DNA of 64,000 bases from Halorubellus sp034808145 (GTDB taxonomy: Archaea; Halobacteriota; Halobacteria; Halobacteriales; Natrialbaceae), in the NCBI RefSeq assembly GCF_034808145.1, contig NZ_JAXHGM010000001.1, positions 558,001 through 622,000 of the forward strand. Direction: 5' to 3'. The notes under the pieces are model-generated. The model did not search any database and was not told the DNA's origin. It saw nothing but the letters and a program-made list of their open reading frames with translations. Both the position numbers and the translations under genes were made by a program. Numbering within the stretch: the first letter of the stretch is position 1; each line of letters begins with the position of its first letter. Shown piece by piece: positions 31,114 to 39,523 of this stretch.

Positions 31114-32022
31114 ATGACGAAACGGCACGTCACGCTTCCCGGGGGCGCCGAGGCAGGCGTCCGGGCGTTCATCGAGGACGTCGACGAGCGGCTCCGCGGG
31201 GACGCCGAGTCCACGTGCGAGGTCGTCGAGGACGTCCTCGTGGACCTCCACGGCGACCGCGACGCCTACGAGCGCTGGCAGAACGACGGGGACGTCTCGC
31301 CCGCCGAACGCGTCCGCCTCCAGGGGTACGACCCCTGCAACACGACGCTCGAGAGCGAGTACTACGCGGAGAAGGACGAGGACGCGTTCGAGACCTCCAA
31401 GCACCTCCAGTGGCTCTGGCGGCAGTTCGACGCCACGCCGATGGCCGACAACGTCGAGTTCGCGCTCCGCTTCCGCTCGATGCTCGCCGACCACCTCTTC
31501 GAATCCTGCGGCGACGGCTGCCGGTTCTTCAAGGGCATCACGTTCACGTACGGGCACAACATCACGATCGGTGACAACGTCGTCGTCCACGACGACGTCC
31601 ACCTGGACGACCGCGGGAAGCTCACCATCGGTGACCGCGTCTCCATCAGCGACGACGCCCACATATACAGTCACGACCACGACGTCGTCGACCAGACCGC
31701 CGTCGAGAACTACCACACCATCATCGAGGACGACGCCCGCGTCACGTACGACACGATGGTCCGCGCGGGCTGCAAGATCGGCGAGAACGCGGTCGTCGGC
31801 GCGAAGGCCGCCGTCTCCAGCGACGTGCCCGCACACCACGTCGCCGTCGGATCGCCCGCGAAGAGCGTCAAGATAAAACCCGGCTGGGAGGACGTCGCCG
31901 AACCGCTCGAGGACGCGAACGTGAACCGGCAGGCCGAGCGCCGCATCGAGTACGACCTCCCCGACGACCTCGAGGTCTTCGACGAGTTCGGCCGCGACCT
32001 CGCATCGCCCGGCGACCGCTGA
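31114..32022 (+). CDS. Hexapeptide-repeat (LbH) acyltransferase
   Basis: 302 residues. The C-terminal half is a left-handed beta helix with hexapeptide repeats: ITFTYGHNITIGDNVVVHDDVHLDDRGKLTIGDRVSISDDAHIYSHDHDV ... VRAGCKIGENAVVGAKAAVSSDVPAHHVAVGSPAKSVKIKPG, ending with the V-x-G-x-P-A-K signature of the maltose/galactoside O-acetyltransferase group. The catalytic His is probably in SHDHD. The N-terminal 140 residues are helical and acidic and unlike bacterial relatives. Substrate probably a sugar; no sugar genes are adjacent. Confidence 0.82.
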   Translation: MTKRHVTLPGGAEAGVRAFIEDVDERLRGDAESTCEVVEDVLVDLHGDRDAYERWQNDGDVSPAERVRLQGYDPCNTTLESEYYAEKDEDAFETSKHLQWLWRQFDATPMADNVEFALRFRSMLADHLFESCGDGCRFFKGITFTYGHNITIGDNVVVHDDVHLDDRGKLTIGDRVSISDDAHIYSHDHDVVDQTAVENYHTIIEDDARVTYDTMVRAGCKIGENAVVGAKAAVSSDVPAHHVAVGSPAKSVKIKPGWEDVAEPLEDANVNRQAERRIEYDLPDDLEVFDEFGRDLASPGDR

Positions 32023-32217
32023 CTCCCGCCCGACCGTCGACTCCCGCGTCACCATTGACCGCCCAGCGACCGCTGATTCCCCGTTCCCTCTCGAGGGGCG
32101 GCCGTTCATCCGGTCGCCGCGTCGAGCGCGCTCGCGAGTCCGCTCCCAGCGACCGTCGACACTCCAGTCTTCCCCGCGAGCGACAACAATCAAGTGCCAT
32201 GCGAACAACTAGCATAT

Positions 32218-32529
32218 ATGGTCGAGGTCTGGAGCTGGATAATCGGCTACGCCGTCCTGTTCGCGGTCGTCCAGCTCGCCATCTACGCGTACTACGTGCG
32301 CCGCGGGGACACGAACCCGCAGGCGAGCGCCATCGGCGACCCCGAAGAATACACGCGCGTCGGCGACCGCGTCCAGCGGAACCACGTCGACGAGGACGCC
32401 CTCGACGACCACGACCCACCGACGCACTCGAACGAGGACACCGTCCGCGCGTGCCCGCACTGCGGCACGCCGAACGACCGCCTCGGGACAGTCAAGTACT
32501 GCCGGAACTGCACGCGCTCGCTCGGCTGA
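32218..32529 (+). CDS. Membrane-anchored zinc-ribbon protein
   Basis: 103 residues from ATG 32218, preceded by the AT-rich CTAGCATAT. One membrane helix at about 4-25 (VWSWIIGYAVLFAVVQLAIYAYYV), a polar spacer, then a C-terminal zinc ribbon CPHCGTPNDRLGTVKYCRNC at about 80-99. The haloarchaeal families with this layout have no known function; the ribbon would face the cytoplasm or cell surface depending on topology. Confidence 0.75.
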   Translation: MVEVWSWIIGYAVLFAVVQLAIYAYYVRRGDTNPQASAIGDPEEYTRVGDRVQRNHVDEDALDDHDPPTHSNEDTVRACPHCGTPNDRLGTVKYCRNCTRSLG

Positions 32530-32731
32530 CACACCAGTTGCCACTCGAACCGAGCGCTCCACCGACCGGTCGACCCGCCAGTCCGTCCAGCCCGTGGCAG
32601 CCCCTCGCCAACCGACCCGCACCCACCCACGTATCACGCCACCTCGTCCCGTGGCCGTCATGCTTTTATCGCCGCGCTCACCCGGCCAGCAAGCATAAGC
32701 CCGACCGAACGATAGCCTGCATCGAACTCGG

Positions 32732-32887
32732 ATGCAGTCACAGGAGAACGAAGACGCCGACCGCTACGTCGGCCGCGAAACCGTCGAAGGGATGGTCATC
32801 TACGACCGCGAGAACCTGGACGCCTGGATCGAATCGGACACCACGCGTCCCGTCGAAGACGGACTCGAACGGCGCGACGAAGCCTGA
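32732..32887 (+). CDS. Small conserved haloarchaeal protein (DUF7331-like)
   Basis: 51 residues: MQSQENEDADRYVGRETVEG then MVIYDRENLDAWIESDTTRP and an acidic end. The IYDREN-x-x-AWI-x-SD core is one I associate with haloarchaeal DUF7331. No motif for activity. It is too short for routine frame calling; the ATG is preceded by CGAACTCGG with no clear RBS. Confidence 0.7.
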   Translation: MQSQENEDADRYVGRETVEGMVIYDRENLDAWIESDTTRPVEDGLERRDEA

Positions 32888-32988
32888 AACCCCAGGGGTG
32901 GGTACAGTAACGCAACCGGTCGCCGCAGCGAACGCACGCGACGGCGACCTCTCACACCGCCGCTCTTCGCTCGGTTACGGGAGAGAAG

Positions 32989-33130
32989 TGCGCCGTCCGG
33001 GAATTGAACCGAAACCAGACGTGCTCGCTCACTCCGTTCGCTGCGCGCGACTGGTAGGATTCAATTCCCGATGGCGATTCCGCTCCTCACGTACGTTCGT
33101 CGCAGGAATGCGCCGTCCGGGAATTGAACC
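32989..33130 (-). repeat. Duplicated and inverted copies of the tRNA-Gly 3' end
   Basis: A 22-base sequence starting TGCGCCGTCCGGG at 33109-33130 (the T-arm/acceptor end of tRNA-Gly plus the discriminator) is repeated exactly at 32989-33010. Between them an inverted T-arm-like copy, TTCAATTCCCG at 33060-33070, pairs with 32998-33008; ACCAG...CTGGT extends the pairing, giving a 73-nt imperfect hairpin. The pattern fits an integration or rearrangement scar at the tRNA. Confidence 0.65.
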
Positions 33131-33179
33131 CGGGCTAGTGGCTTGGGAAGCCACTGTCCTACCACTGGACCAACGGCGC
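33109..33179 (-). tRNA. tRNA-Gly (anticodon CCC)
   Basis: On the minus strand the acceptor GCGCCGT pairs with ACGGCGC, discriminator A (33109). D-arm GTCCAGTGGTAGGAC, anticodon stem GTGGC/GCCAC around TTCCCAA, anticodon CCC reading GGG glycine codons, T-arm CCGGGTTCAATTCCCGG. 71 nt, no intron, no encoded CCA. Its 3' end is repeated downstream (see the repeat entry). Confidence 0.95.
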
Positions 33180-33314
33180 TCGCATCCGTCGATTCCCGCC
33201 GCTTGCACTTGAACGTAGCGCTTCGCGGTCGACGAGCTCGCGGGAACTGGACGCGCGTCCATCGTTTCCGCGCCATGGAACCGTATTTGTCGATGCAATC
33301 CCTACCAGCGCGTG

Positions 33315-34112
33315 ATGCTCGACCTGCGATTCTCCGACGACGAACTCCGCGAACGCCGCGATCACATCGAGACGTTCATCCAGGACGTCGTCGCCGACGC
33401 CGGCGCCGACGGCGCCGTCCTCGGGCTCTCCGGCGGCGTCGACTCCACCACCACCGCGTACCTCGCCGCGAGCGCACTCGGCACCGAGAACCTCCGCGGG
33501 CTCGTCCTCCCCGCCGAGGTCTCGAGCGACGGGAACATGAGCGACGCCGAACGCGTCGCCGAAGCCCTCGGCATCGAGTACGACGTCGTCGAGATCGAAC
33601 CGATCGTGGACGCGCTCGTCGACGCCGTCCCCGGGAGCGACCGCGACCGGACCGCCGTCGGGAACGCGCGCGCTCGCGTCCGCGGCGTCCTGAACTACTA
33701 CGTCGCGAACGAGGAGGACCGCGTCGTCCTCGGCACCGGGAACCGCGCCGAAGCCCTCACCGGGTACTTCACGAAGTACGGTGACCAGGCCGTCGACTGC
33801 AACCCCATCGGGAACCTCTACAAGCAGCAGGTCCGCCAGCTGGCGAGACACCTCGGTGCGCCCGAGGACCTCGCCGAGAAGCAGGCGACCGCCGAACTCT
33901 GGGCGGACCAGACCGACGAGGACGAGCTCGGCCTCTCCTACGACACCATCGACGCCATCCTCGCACTCCACGTCGACGGCGACCTCTCGCCCGCCGCGAC
34001 CGAGCGCGCGCTCGACGTCGACCGCGACGCGATAACCGAGGTCCGCGAACTCTACGAGCGCAGCAAGCACAAGCGCGCGATGCCGCCAGCCCCCGTCGAC
34101 CCGACGCCGTGA
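33315..34112 (+). CDS. nadE: NAD+ synthase
   Basis: 265 residues. The N-type PP-loop SGGVDSTTTAYL near residue 38 binds ATP; NARARVRGVLNYYVAN, LGTGNRAEALTGYFTKYGDQAVDCNPIGNLYKQQVRQLARHLG match the NadE deamido-NAD site. It amidates deamido-NAD to NAD with ammonia (no glutaminase domain, as in most archaea). Start ATG at 33315, directly after a GTG. Confidence 0.95.
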   Translation: MLDLRFSDDELRERRDHIETFIQDVVADAGADGAVLGLSGGVDSTTTAYLAASALGTENLRGLVLPAEVSSDGNMSDAERVAEALGIEYDVVEIEPIVDALVDAVPGSDRDRTAVGNARARVRGVLNYYVANEEDRVVLGTGNRAEALTGYFTKYGDQAVDCNPIGNLYKQQVRQLARHLGAPEDLAEKQATAELWADQTDEDELGLSYDTIDAILALHVDGDLSPAATERALDVDRDAITEVRELYERSKHKRAMPPAPVDPTP

Positions 34113-34154
34113 CCGCGACCCGGCGAAGCACTCGCAGAACGGGACCGCGCCGCG

Positions 34155-34907
34155 TCAGGCGAGCGCGCTCGCGTTCGTCGTCGTCCCGTTCGTCGACCCG
34201 TCATCCGGCGCCTCGACGCGGACCGTGATGCTGTCCTCGTTCTGGAGGACGTACGTCTCCGGCGCGACCGGTTCGCCGTTGACCTCGTACACGACCGTCG
34301 CACCCGTCACGACTTCCCAGCCGTCCGGCCCCTGCGCGTTCGACCCCTCGCGGTAGACGACGCCGTCGTACGCGAACGACGTGTTCGTCACGCCGAACGC
34401 CGTCGCCTCCAGCGCGTACTCGAGCGTCACACCTCTCGCGTGCGAGTGCCAGCGCCGCTCCCCGGACTCGAAGTGGAACGCGCGCATCTCTCGCGGGTGC
34501 TGGAACTCGGGTTTCCGGAAGTCGATCTGTTGCCCGTCGACGTTCACGCTGATCGGGCCGTGCTCGTGAGCGGACCCGACGCTGTACGGTCGATACACCT
34601 CGTCGGTCCCCGCCGGCCCCAGTTCGTGCGGCGGGTCCGGCGCCGGCCCGAGCTCGCCGAGCTCGCTCCCGTTCCCGCTCCCGCTCCCACCGATCGTGAG
34701 CGTGTACAGGATGACGGCCAGCAGGAGCGCGCCGACGGCGATGCCGGCGACGACGAGCGGCATCGACGGGCCGCCGTCGCCCCCACCGAGCTCGTCCAGT
34801 CGCCGTCGCTCTATCGGCCCCATCTCGCCCGGGTGCTCGTCGTCGAGGTGCCTGAGGTACGCCGCCTCGTCCTCGAACGATTCCGAGCAGTGCTCGCAGT
34901 CAGTCAC
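34155..34907 (-). CDS. C2H2 zinc finger linked to a membrane-anchored extracellular domain
   Basis: 250 residues from GTG 34907. The first 25 residues, TDCEHCSESFEDEAAYLRHLDDEH, are a classic C-x2-C-x(n)-H-x4-H zinc finger. One TM helix follows (MPLVVAGIAVGALLLAVILYTLTI), then an exported domain: an HGPISVNVDGQQIDF stretch, HFESGERRWHSHARGVTLEYAL, and a small all-beta end. A DNA- or protein-binding finger on the inside and a beta domain outside is unusual. The extracellular part resembles haloarchaeal proteins around cytochrome/copper handling, but I cannot name it. Confidence 0.65.
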   Translation of the reverse strand: MTDCEHCSESFEDEAAYLRHLDDEHPGEMGPIERRRLDELGGGDGGPSMPLVVAGIAVGALLLAVILYTLTIGGSGSGNGSELGELGPAPDPPHELGPAGTDEVYRPYSVGSAHEHGPISVNVDGQQIDFRKPEFQHPREMRAFHFESGERRWHSHARGVTLEYALEATAFGVTNTSFAYDGVVYREGSNAQGPDGWEVVTGATVVYEVNGEPVAPETYVLQNEDSITVRVEAPDDGSTNGTTTNASALA

Positions 34908-34978
34908 GCCCCTAGGTCGGCGTTCGGCCACTACGACTCTTTCGGACGAGTGCGCTCTCGCCGGACGCGGCGGCGTCG

Positions 34979-35707
34979 CTACCGGTCGCGGGACGCGGCG
35001 ATGTCGGCCGCGTGACTCGCGACGAGGTCCGCGAAGGCCTCCACCTCCCTGGCCTCCTGCGCGGCGACGTCGTCGCGGTCGCGCATCCGGCGCTTCAGCG
35101 TCGCGAGCGCGTCCGGCGGGTGCGCGGCGAGCTCCTCGGCGACCGCTCGCGGCTCGTCGACCACGCGCGACACGAGCCCCATCCGATGCGCGTCCGTCGC
35201 GTCGACCGTCCGACCGGAGAGCGCGAGGTCCATCGCGTCGCCCTCCCCGCAGACCCGCGCCAGGCGAGCCGTCCCACCCCACGCACCGAACAACCCGAGC
35301 GACACGCCCGGTTCCGCGAACGACGCCGCCGGCGACGCCACCCGAACGTCGCACCCGAGCGCGAGCTCCACCCCACCACCCCTCGCCGCGCCGTCGACGC
35401 CCGCGACCACGACCGCGTCCGTCGACTCGAACGCACGCACCACGCGCTGCCCGCGCGCCGCCAGGTCCCGCGCCCCCTCGCGGTCCAGTCCCGACACGAC
35501 GTCCAGGTCCGCGCCCGCACAGAACGCCGACCCCACCCCGTGGAGGTACAGGACCGGCGCCGTCGCCTGCCGCGCCGCATCCGCCAGCACGTCCAGGTCC
35601 GTCGGCCGGAGCGCGTTCCGCCGGTCCGGACGGTCGATGCTCACCACACAGACGTCCCCGTCGCGGTCGACTCGAATCACACCACCGCGGACGTCCGTCG
35701 TTTCCAA
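34979..35707 (-). CDS. Enoyl-CoA hydratase/isomerase family protein
   Basis: 242 residues. Crotonase fold: SIDRPDRRNALRPTDL at the N-terminus, FCAGADLDVV (oxyanion hole) and GAARGGGVELALGCDVRVASP with the second oxyanion Gly. FAEPGVSLGLFGAWGGTARLARVCG follows; the usual catalytic Glu pair is only partly evident, so hydratase versus another crotonase reaction is open. It diverges from the gene at 35742. The C-terminus (LATLKRRMRDRDD) is typical. Confidence 0.85.
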   Translation of the reverse strand: METTDVRGGVIRVDRDGDVCVVSIDRPDRRNALRPTDLDVLADAARQATAPVLYLHGVGSAFCAGADLDVVSGLDREGARDLAARGQRVVRAFESTDAVVVAGVDGAARGGGVELALGCDVRVASPAASFAEPGVSLGLFGAWGGTARLARVCGEGDAMDLALSGRTVDATDAHRMGLVSRVVDEPRAVAEELAAHPPDALATLKRRMRDRDDVAAQEAREVEAFADLVASHAADIAASRDR

Positions 35708-35741
35708 AGGTCTTTGCGTGTCCCGTTGCTACCTTCGCGCG

Positions 35742-36425
35742 ATGGACGAGGCAGCAACGTGTCGCTCGGCCGCCGTGGACGCCGTCGAGGACGTCTACCC
35801 GGCGCGCCTCCGCGACGACATCGTCGCACACGTCGACGACGGCTCGCTCGCTCCCGGCACGCTCACACTCAGGTGCGCGCGCGCCGTCGACGACACCGTC
35901 GACCTGGACGCCATCGGCAGCCGCGCCGCCGGCGTCCAACTCATCTACGACGGCCTCCGCCTCACCCGCACGCTCTCCCACACCGAACCCTGGCAGGACG
36001 TCGACGACCAGACCCAACCGAACCTCGACATCCTCGCCGCCGACGTCCTCGTCTCCCGGGGCTTCTACCTGCTCGCACGCACCGAAGCCGCCGGCCGCGC
36101 CGTCGAGACCGTCCGCACGTTCGGCCGCGAACAGACCGAACGCCGCGACGCCGACCGCGACCCCACCAGGGACCCCGTAGAGCACGACCGGACGCTCGAA
36201 CGCGACGTCCTCGAACTCGCCGCGCTCGCGGGCGCCACCGCCGCCGGCGGCACCCCCACGCCGGAACTGTACGCGCACGTCGGCGACTGCATCGACCACG
36301 TCACCGACCGCGGCTTCCCGCACGAACTCGGGTTCCTCCCGACCGTCGCCGACCTCCACGCCACCGTCCCCCCCGAGGAGCCGACCGCGGACGACGGCGT
36401 CCCCCAGTCCGCGGGCGATTCGTAG
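35742..36425 (+). CDS. Haloarchaeal helical protein, isoprenoid-synthase-like (DUF7114-like)
   Basis: 227 residues from ATG 35742. All-helical and acidic; LAADVLVSRGFYLLARTEAAGRAVETVRTFGREQTER and GVQLIYDGLRLTRTL recall the helices of the trans-prenyltransferase fold, but no DDxxD is present, so it should not be catalytic as a prenyltransferase. I associate it from memory with the haloarchaeal family DUF7114. It diverges from the crotonase gene by 34 nt and is followed by tRNA-Thr. Confidence 0.6.
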   Translation: MDEAATCRSAAVDAVEDVYPARLRDDIVAHVDDGSLAPGTLTLRCARAVDDTVDLDAIGSRAAGVQLIYDGLRLTRTLSHTEPWQDVDDQTQPNLDILAADVLVSRGFYLLARTEAAGRAVETVRTFGREQTERRDADRDPTRDPVEHDRTLERDVLELAALAGATAAGGTPTPELYAHVGDCIDHVTDRGFPHELGFLPTVADLHATVPPEEPTADDGVPQSAGDS

Positions 36426-36482
36426 CCGCGAATCGAAACGCATTAAAACGAATCCCGACAAGAGGTAGATGCGTTCCAACGC

Positions 36483-36554
36483 GCCTGGGTAGCTTAGCGG
36501 TAAAGCGCGTCCTTGGTAAGGACGAGACCCCGGATTCAAATTCCGGCCTAGGCT
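36483..36554 (+). tRNA. tRNA-Thr (anticodon GGT)
   Basis: Acceptor GCCTGGG pairs with CCTAGGC, discriminator T36554. Anticodon stem CGTCC/GGACG around TTGGTAA, anticodon GGT reading ACC/ACT threonine codons. T-arm CCGGATTCAAATTCCGG. 72 nt, no intron, no encoded CCA. GCATTAAAACG about 35 nt upstream is its likely TATA region. Confidence 0.95.
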
Positions 36555-36770
36555 CTTCTCGCCGTTTCGACCGCGTAGCGCTCGGTCTCCCCGCGGTCGA
36601 TGCTGTCGTTCGTTCGGCGGTTCCGTCGCCTCCCCTCCAGCGTTGGCCGTACGAGCGGTAGCCGTCGAGCTCGCGGTCCGTAATCTGGCGTTCGACGTCT
36701 TCGCGGTCGGCGCGAGAGCGCGAAGTGGTTTGGCGGTGCTTCCAGGGTCGCCCGCGGTCGTGAGTCGTCT

Positions 36771-36896
36771 ATGCGAGCGTCGACCGCCACACTCGCGTTC
36801 GGTGTCGGACTGTTCGCGCTCCCGATTCCCGGGACGTTCGTGACGGGAGCGCTCGTGATACTCGCCGGCGTCGCCGCGCGATACCTCGGGTCGTAG
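36771..36896 (+). CDS. Small membrane protein, 41 residues
   Basis: MRASTATLAFGVGLFALPIP then GTFVTGALVILAGVAARYLGS: two short hydrophobic segments with a Pro-Gly turn. The composition and length match a recurrent haloarchaeal small protein. It lies 97 nt before the Hvo_1808-like gene. No function known. Confidence 0.65.
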   Translation: MRASTATLAFGVGLFALPIPGTFVTGALVILAGVAARYLGS

Positions 36897-36993
36897 CGCC
36901 GGGCGTCTCGACGGCGGGCGCCGGCTCTCGTCGTCGACCGGGCGGTCGCGTCGCCCGAGGTACTTTTGTTCGCGAGTCCCCGACGTAGACTAG

Positions 36994-38613
36994 ATGCGAA
37001 CGAGAGTCGTCCTTGTCGTCCTCGCCGTGGTCGCGGTCGTCGGGCTCGCTGGCTGTACGCTGTCGGCGTTCGACGAACCGACGGCCACGAGCGACTCGGA
37101 GACCGCGCCGGCGCCCGAGGACGGTGGCGGGCTCGCGGACCCCGAGACGGACGTGAAGGGCTGGGAGAACGGCGTCTGGTACAACGAGTCGCTCGCGGTC
37201 ACGCCCGGTGACGGGCTGAACGAGACCGAGCTCGCGGCGGTCGTGAACCGCAGCATGGCGCGCGTCGAGTACGTCCGGAACGTCGAGTTCGACCGGCGCG
37301 TCCCGGTCTCGATCCTGTCGCGCGAGGAGTACCGCGACCGGCAGGGTGGCGGCGGCGGTGATGGAGAGGAGACGGCGGCGGCCCGGGAGGCGGCGCGGCT
37401 CGAAGCGCTGTTCCTCGTCGGCGAATCGACGGACGCGCAGGAGGAGCAGGCGGAGACGCGGTCCGCGAGCGTGCAGGGGTTCTACTCGTCGGGCGAGGAC
37501 GAGATAACCATCGTCGCGCCCTCGGCGACGCCGACCGTGGACGAGGTGACGCTCGCGCACGAGCTCGTGCACGCGTACCAGTTCCGGGGGAACCTCGACG
37601 TGCGGTTCCCGCGGTCGCCGACGCGGGACGAACGCCGGGCGTTGTTCGCGCTCATCGAGGGTGACGCGAACCACGTCGACCGGCAGGTCCGCCAGCGATG
37701 CGGGAGCGAGTGGGCGTGCGTCGGCCACGAGGCCGCCGCGGACGCGTCGACGAGCGACGGTGGCACGACCGCGGACGGTGACGGTTCGAACGGCGGGGCG
37801 GCCGCTGCGCCACGACCGAACATGGGCCTGTACCTGTTGTCGTACTTCCCGTACGCGGAGGGCGAGCGGTACGTCGCGGAGCGGAAGGACGCCGGCGGGT
37901 GGGCGGCCGTGAACGCGCTCTACAGCGACCCGGCGGCGTCCAGCGAGCAGGTCATTCATCGGAACGACGATTCCGTGGCGTCGGTGTCCGTTCCGGACCG
38001 GAGCACGAGCGAGTGGTCGCGCGTCGGCGACGGCGTGGTCGCGGGGGAGGCGGACGTGGCGACGATGTTCGCGGCGACGCTGTACGACGACGTCGAGGGG
38101 AGCGTCGTCTCGCGCGAGCAGTTCCTCACCGACGGCGACGACCTGGTCCCTATCAGGTACGCGCTCCCGCCGAGCGCGGGGTGGGCGGGCGATTCGCTGT
38201 ACGCGTACGAGCGCGCTGACGGCGACGCGGGGTACGTGTGGCGACTGCGGTTCGACGACGACGGCGAGGCGCGCGAGTTCGCGAGCGCGTACCGCGACCT
38301 CCTCCGGTATCGCGGTGCCGAGCGCGACGGCTCGCAGGTGTTCGTGGTGCCGGACGGCTCGTACGCCGACGCGTTCTACGTCGACGTGTCCGGGTCCCGG
38401 GTCACCATCGTGAACGCGCCGACCGTCGAGGACCTCGGTGACGTCCACGGGCCCGCGAGCCAGCGCGTCGCGGCCGCGACCGCGCTCCCGGCGCCGGCGC
38501 TCGAACCGGTCGATGCGGGCGGGGCGGTCGGTGCGGTCGATGCGGTCGATGCGGTCGACGCGAACGCGACGGCGGACGCCCTGCCCGTCGTCGATGGGCG
38601 TGCGAGGGCGTGA
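36994..38613 (+). CDS. Surface lipoprotein with gluzincin-type HExxH (Hvo_1808-like)
   Basis: 539 residues. Sec signal and lipobox VGLAGC (Cys21). The centre holds LAHELVHAYQFRG with His189-Glu190-His193, and EGDANHVDRQ with Glu222, 29 residues later: the HExxH-x(n)-E pattern of gluzincin metalloproteases. Later parts GDSLYAYERADGDAGYVWRLRF and YADAFYVDVSGSRVTIVNAP are beta-rich. I associate it with the haloarchaeal Hvo_1808 surface protein family. The C-terminus ends in a 9-bp repeat-encoded AVDAVDAVDAN string. Confidence 0.75.
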   Translation: MRTRVVLVVLAVVAVVGLAGCTLSAFDEPTATSDSETAPAPEDGGGLADPETDVKGWENGVWYNESLAVTPGDGLNETELAAVVNRSMARVEYVRNVEFDRRVPVSILSREEYRDRQGGGGGDGEETAAAREAARLEALFLVGESTDAQEEQAETRSASVQGFYSSGEDEITIVAPSATPTVDEVTLAHELVHAYQFRGNLDVRFPRSPTRDERRALFALIEGDANHVDRQVRQRCGSEWACVGHEAAADASTSDGGTTADGDGSNGGAAAAPRPNMGLYLLSYFPYAEGERYVAERKDAGGWAAVNALYSDPAASSEQVIHRNDDSVASVSVPDRSTSEWSRVGDGVVAGEADVATMFAATLYDDVEGSVVSREQFLTDGDDLVPIRYALPPSAGWAGDSLYAYERADGDAGYVWRLRFDDDGEAREFASAYRDLLRYRGAERDGSQVFVVPDGSYADAFYVDVSGSRVTIVNAPTVEDLGDVHGPASQRVAAATALPAPALEPVDAGGAVGAVDAVDAVDANATADALPVVDGRARA

Positions 38614-38671
38614 CGCGCGCCGCGGGGTTCCGAAACCCTTTATGCGACGACGCGGGAATCTCAACCAACTC

Positions 38672-38712
38672 GCTGGTCGACGGGCACCAGCGGGCACCTG
38701 TCATCGACAGGT
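38672..38712 (+). promoter_or_regulatory. Two hairpins in the L15e leader
   Basis: GCTGGT...ACCAGC (38672-38691, 6-bp stem) is followed by ACCTGTC-ATC-GACAGGT (38696-38712, 7-bp perfect stem). The probable TATA (CCTTTATGCG, about 38636) puts the transcript start upstream, so both hairpins would be in an mRNA leader of roughly 100 nt before the L15e ATG. Such a long leader is unusual here and could mediate autoregulation by the ribosomal protein. Confidence 0.5.
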
Positions 38713-38768
38713 CATCGGAATGTGGTCCCATCCGGGACTGAACCGGCAGACGCCCGTGGTGATAGACC

Positions 38769-39359
38769 ATGGCACGAAGTTTCTACTCGCACATCAAGGA
38801 AGCGTGGCGGGACCCCGACGACGGGAAGCTCGCCGAACTCCAGTGGCAGCGAAAGCAAGAATGGCGGGATCAGGGCGCCATCGAGCGCGTCGACCGACCG
38901 ACGCGCCTCGACAAGGCCCGCGAGCTCGGCTACAAGGCCAAGCAGGGCGTCGTCGTGGCGCGCGTCAGCGTCCGGAAGGGGACGGCGCGGAAGTCCCGAC
39001 ACAAGAAGGGGCGTCGTTCGAAGCGCCAGGGCGTGAACCGCATCGGGCGCCGGAAGAACATCCAGCGCATCGCGGAGGAGCGCGCGTCGCGGAAGTTCAA
39101 GAACCTCCGCGTGCTGAACTCGTACTGGGTCGGTGAGGACGGCTCGCAGAAGTGGCACGAGATCATCCTCGTGGACCCCGAGCATCCCGCGATCGAGAAC
39201 GACGACGACCTCTCGTGGATCACGGAGAGCCAGCACCAGTCGCGTGCGTTCCGTGGCCTCACGAGCGCCGGCACGCAGAACCGCGGACTCACGTTCAAGG
39301 GTAAGGGTACGGAGCACACCCGTCCCTCGAACAACGGCGGACAGGGTCGCGCGAAGTAA
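38769..39359 (+). CDS. rpl15e: 50S ribosomal protein L15e
   Basis: 196 residues: MARSFYSHIKEAWRDPDDGK at the start, RPTRLDKARELGYKAKQGVVVARV, GTARKSRHKKGRRSKRQGVNR, and WHEIILVDPEHPAIENDDD, all characteristic of L15e. Basic in the rRNA-binding centre, acidic at the ends as in haloarchaea. A large-subunit protein shared by archaea and eukaryotes. Single-gene unit. Confidence 0.97.
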   Translation: MARSFYSHIKEAWRDPDDGKLAELQWQRKQEWRDQGAIERVDRPTRLDKARELGYKAKQGVVVARVSVRKGTARKSRHKKGRRSKRQGVNRIGRRKNIQRIAEERASRKFKNLRVLNSYWVGEDGSQKWHEIILVDPEHPAIENDDDLSWITESQHQSRAFRGLTSAGTQNRGLTFKGKGTEHTRPSNNGGQGRAK

Positions 39360-39523
39360 CGCCGACCCGGTTCGGTCGCACTCCCGATCTTGTTTCTTTC
39401 GAGAACTCGCGTAGCGGTGGGTTCGTGAACTCCGGTTGGTTCGGAACCCTACCCGTGCCCATCGGGTACATACCGAGTTAACATAGCGGGCCTTTTGTGT
39501 GCGGTCTCGAAGGCTACGCGTAG

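Noticed and set aside
34155..36539. A single 794-residue minus-strand protein
   Set aside because: Only the last 250 codons resemble a protein (zinc finger, TM helix, exported domain). The rest overlaps the crotonase and DUF7114-like genes in other frames.
36548..36790. 80-residue minus-strand frame after tRNA-Thr
   Set aside because: Highly basic (Arg-rich), atypical of haloarchaeal proteins, no domain, and antisense to a better small-protein candidate.
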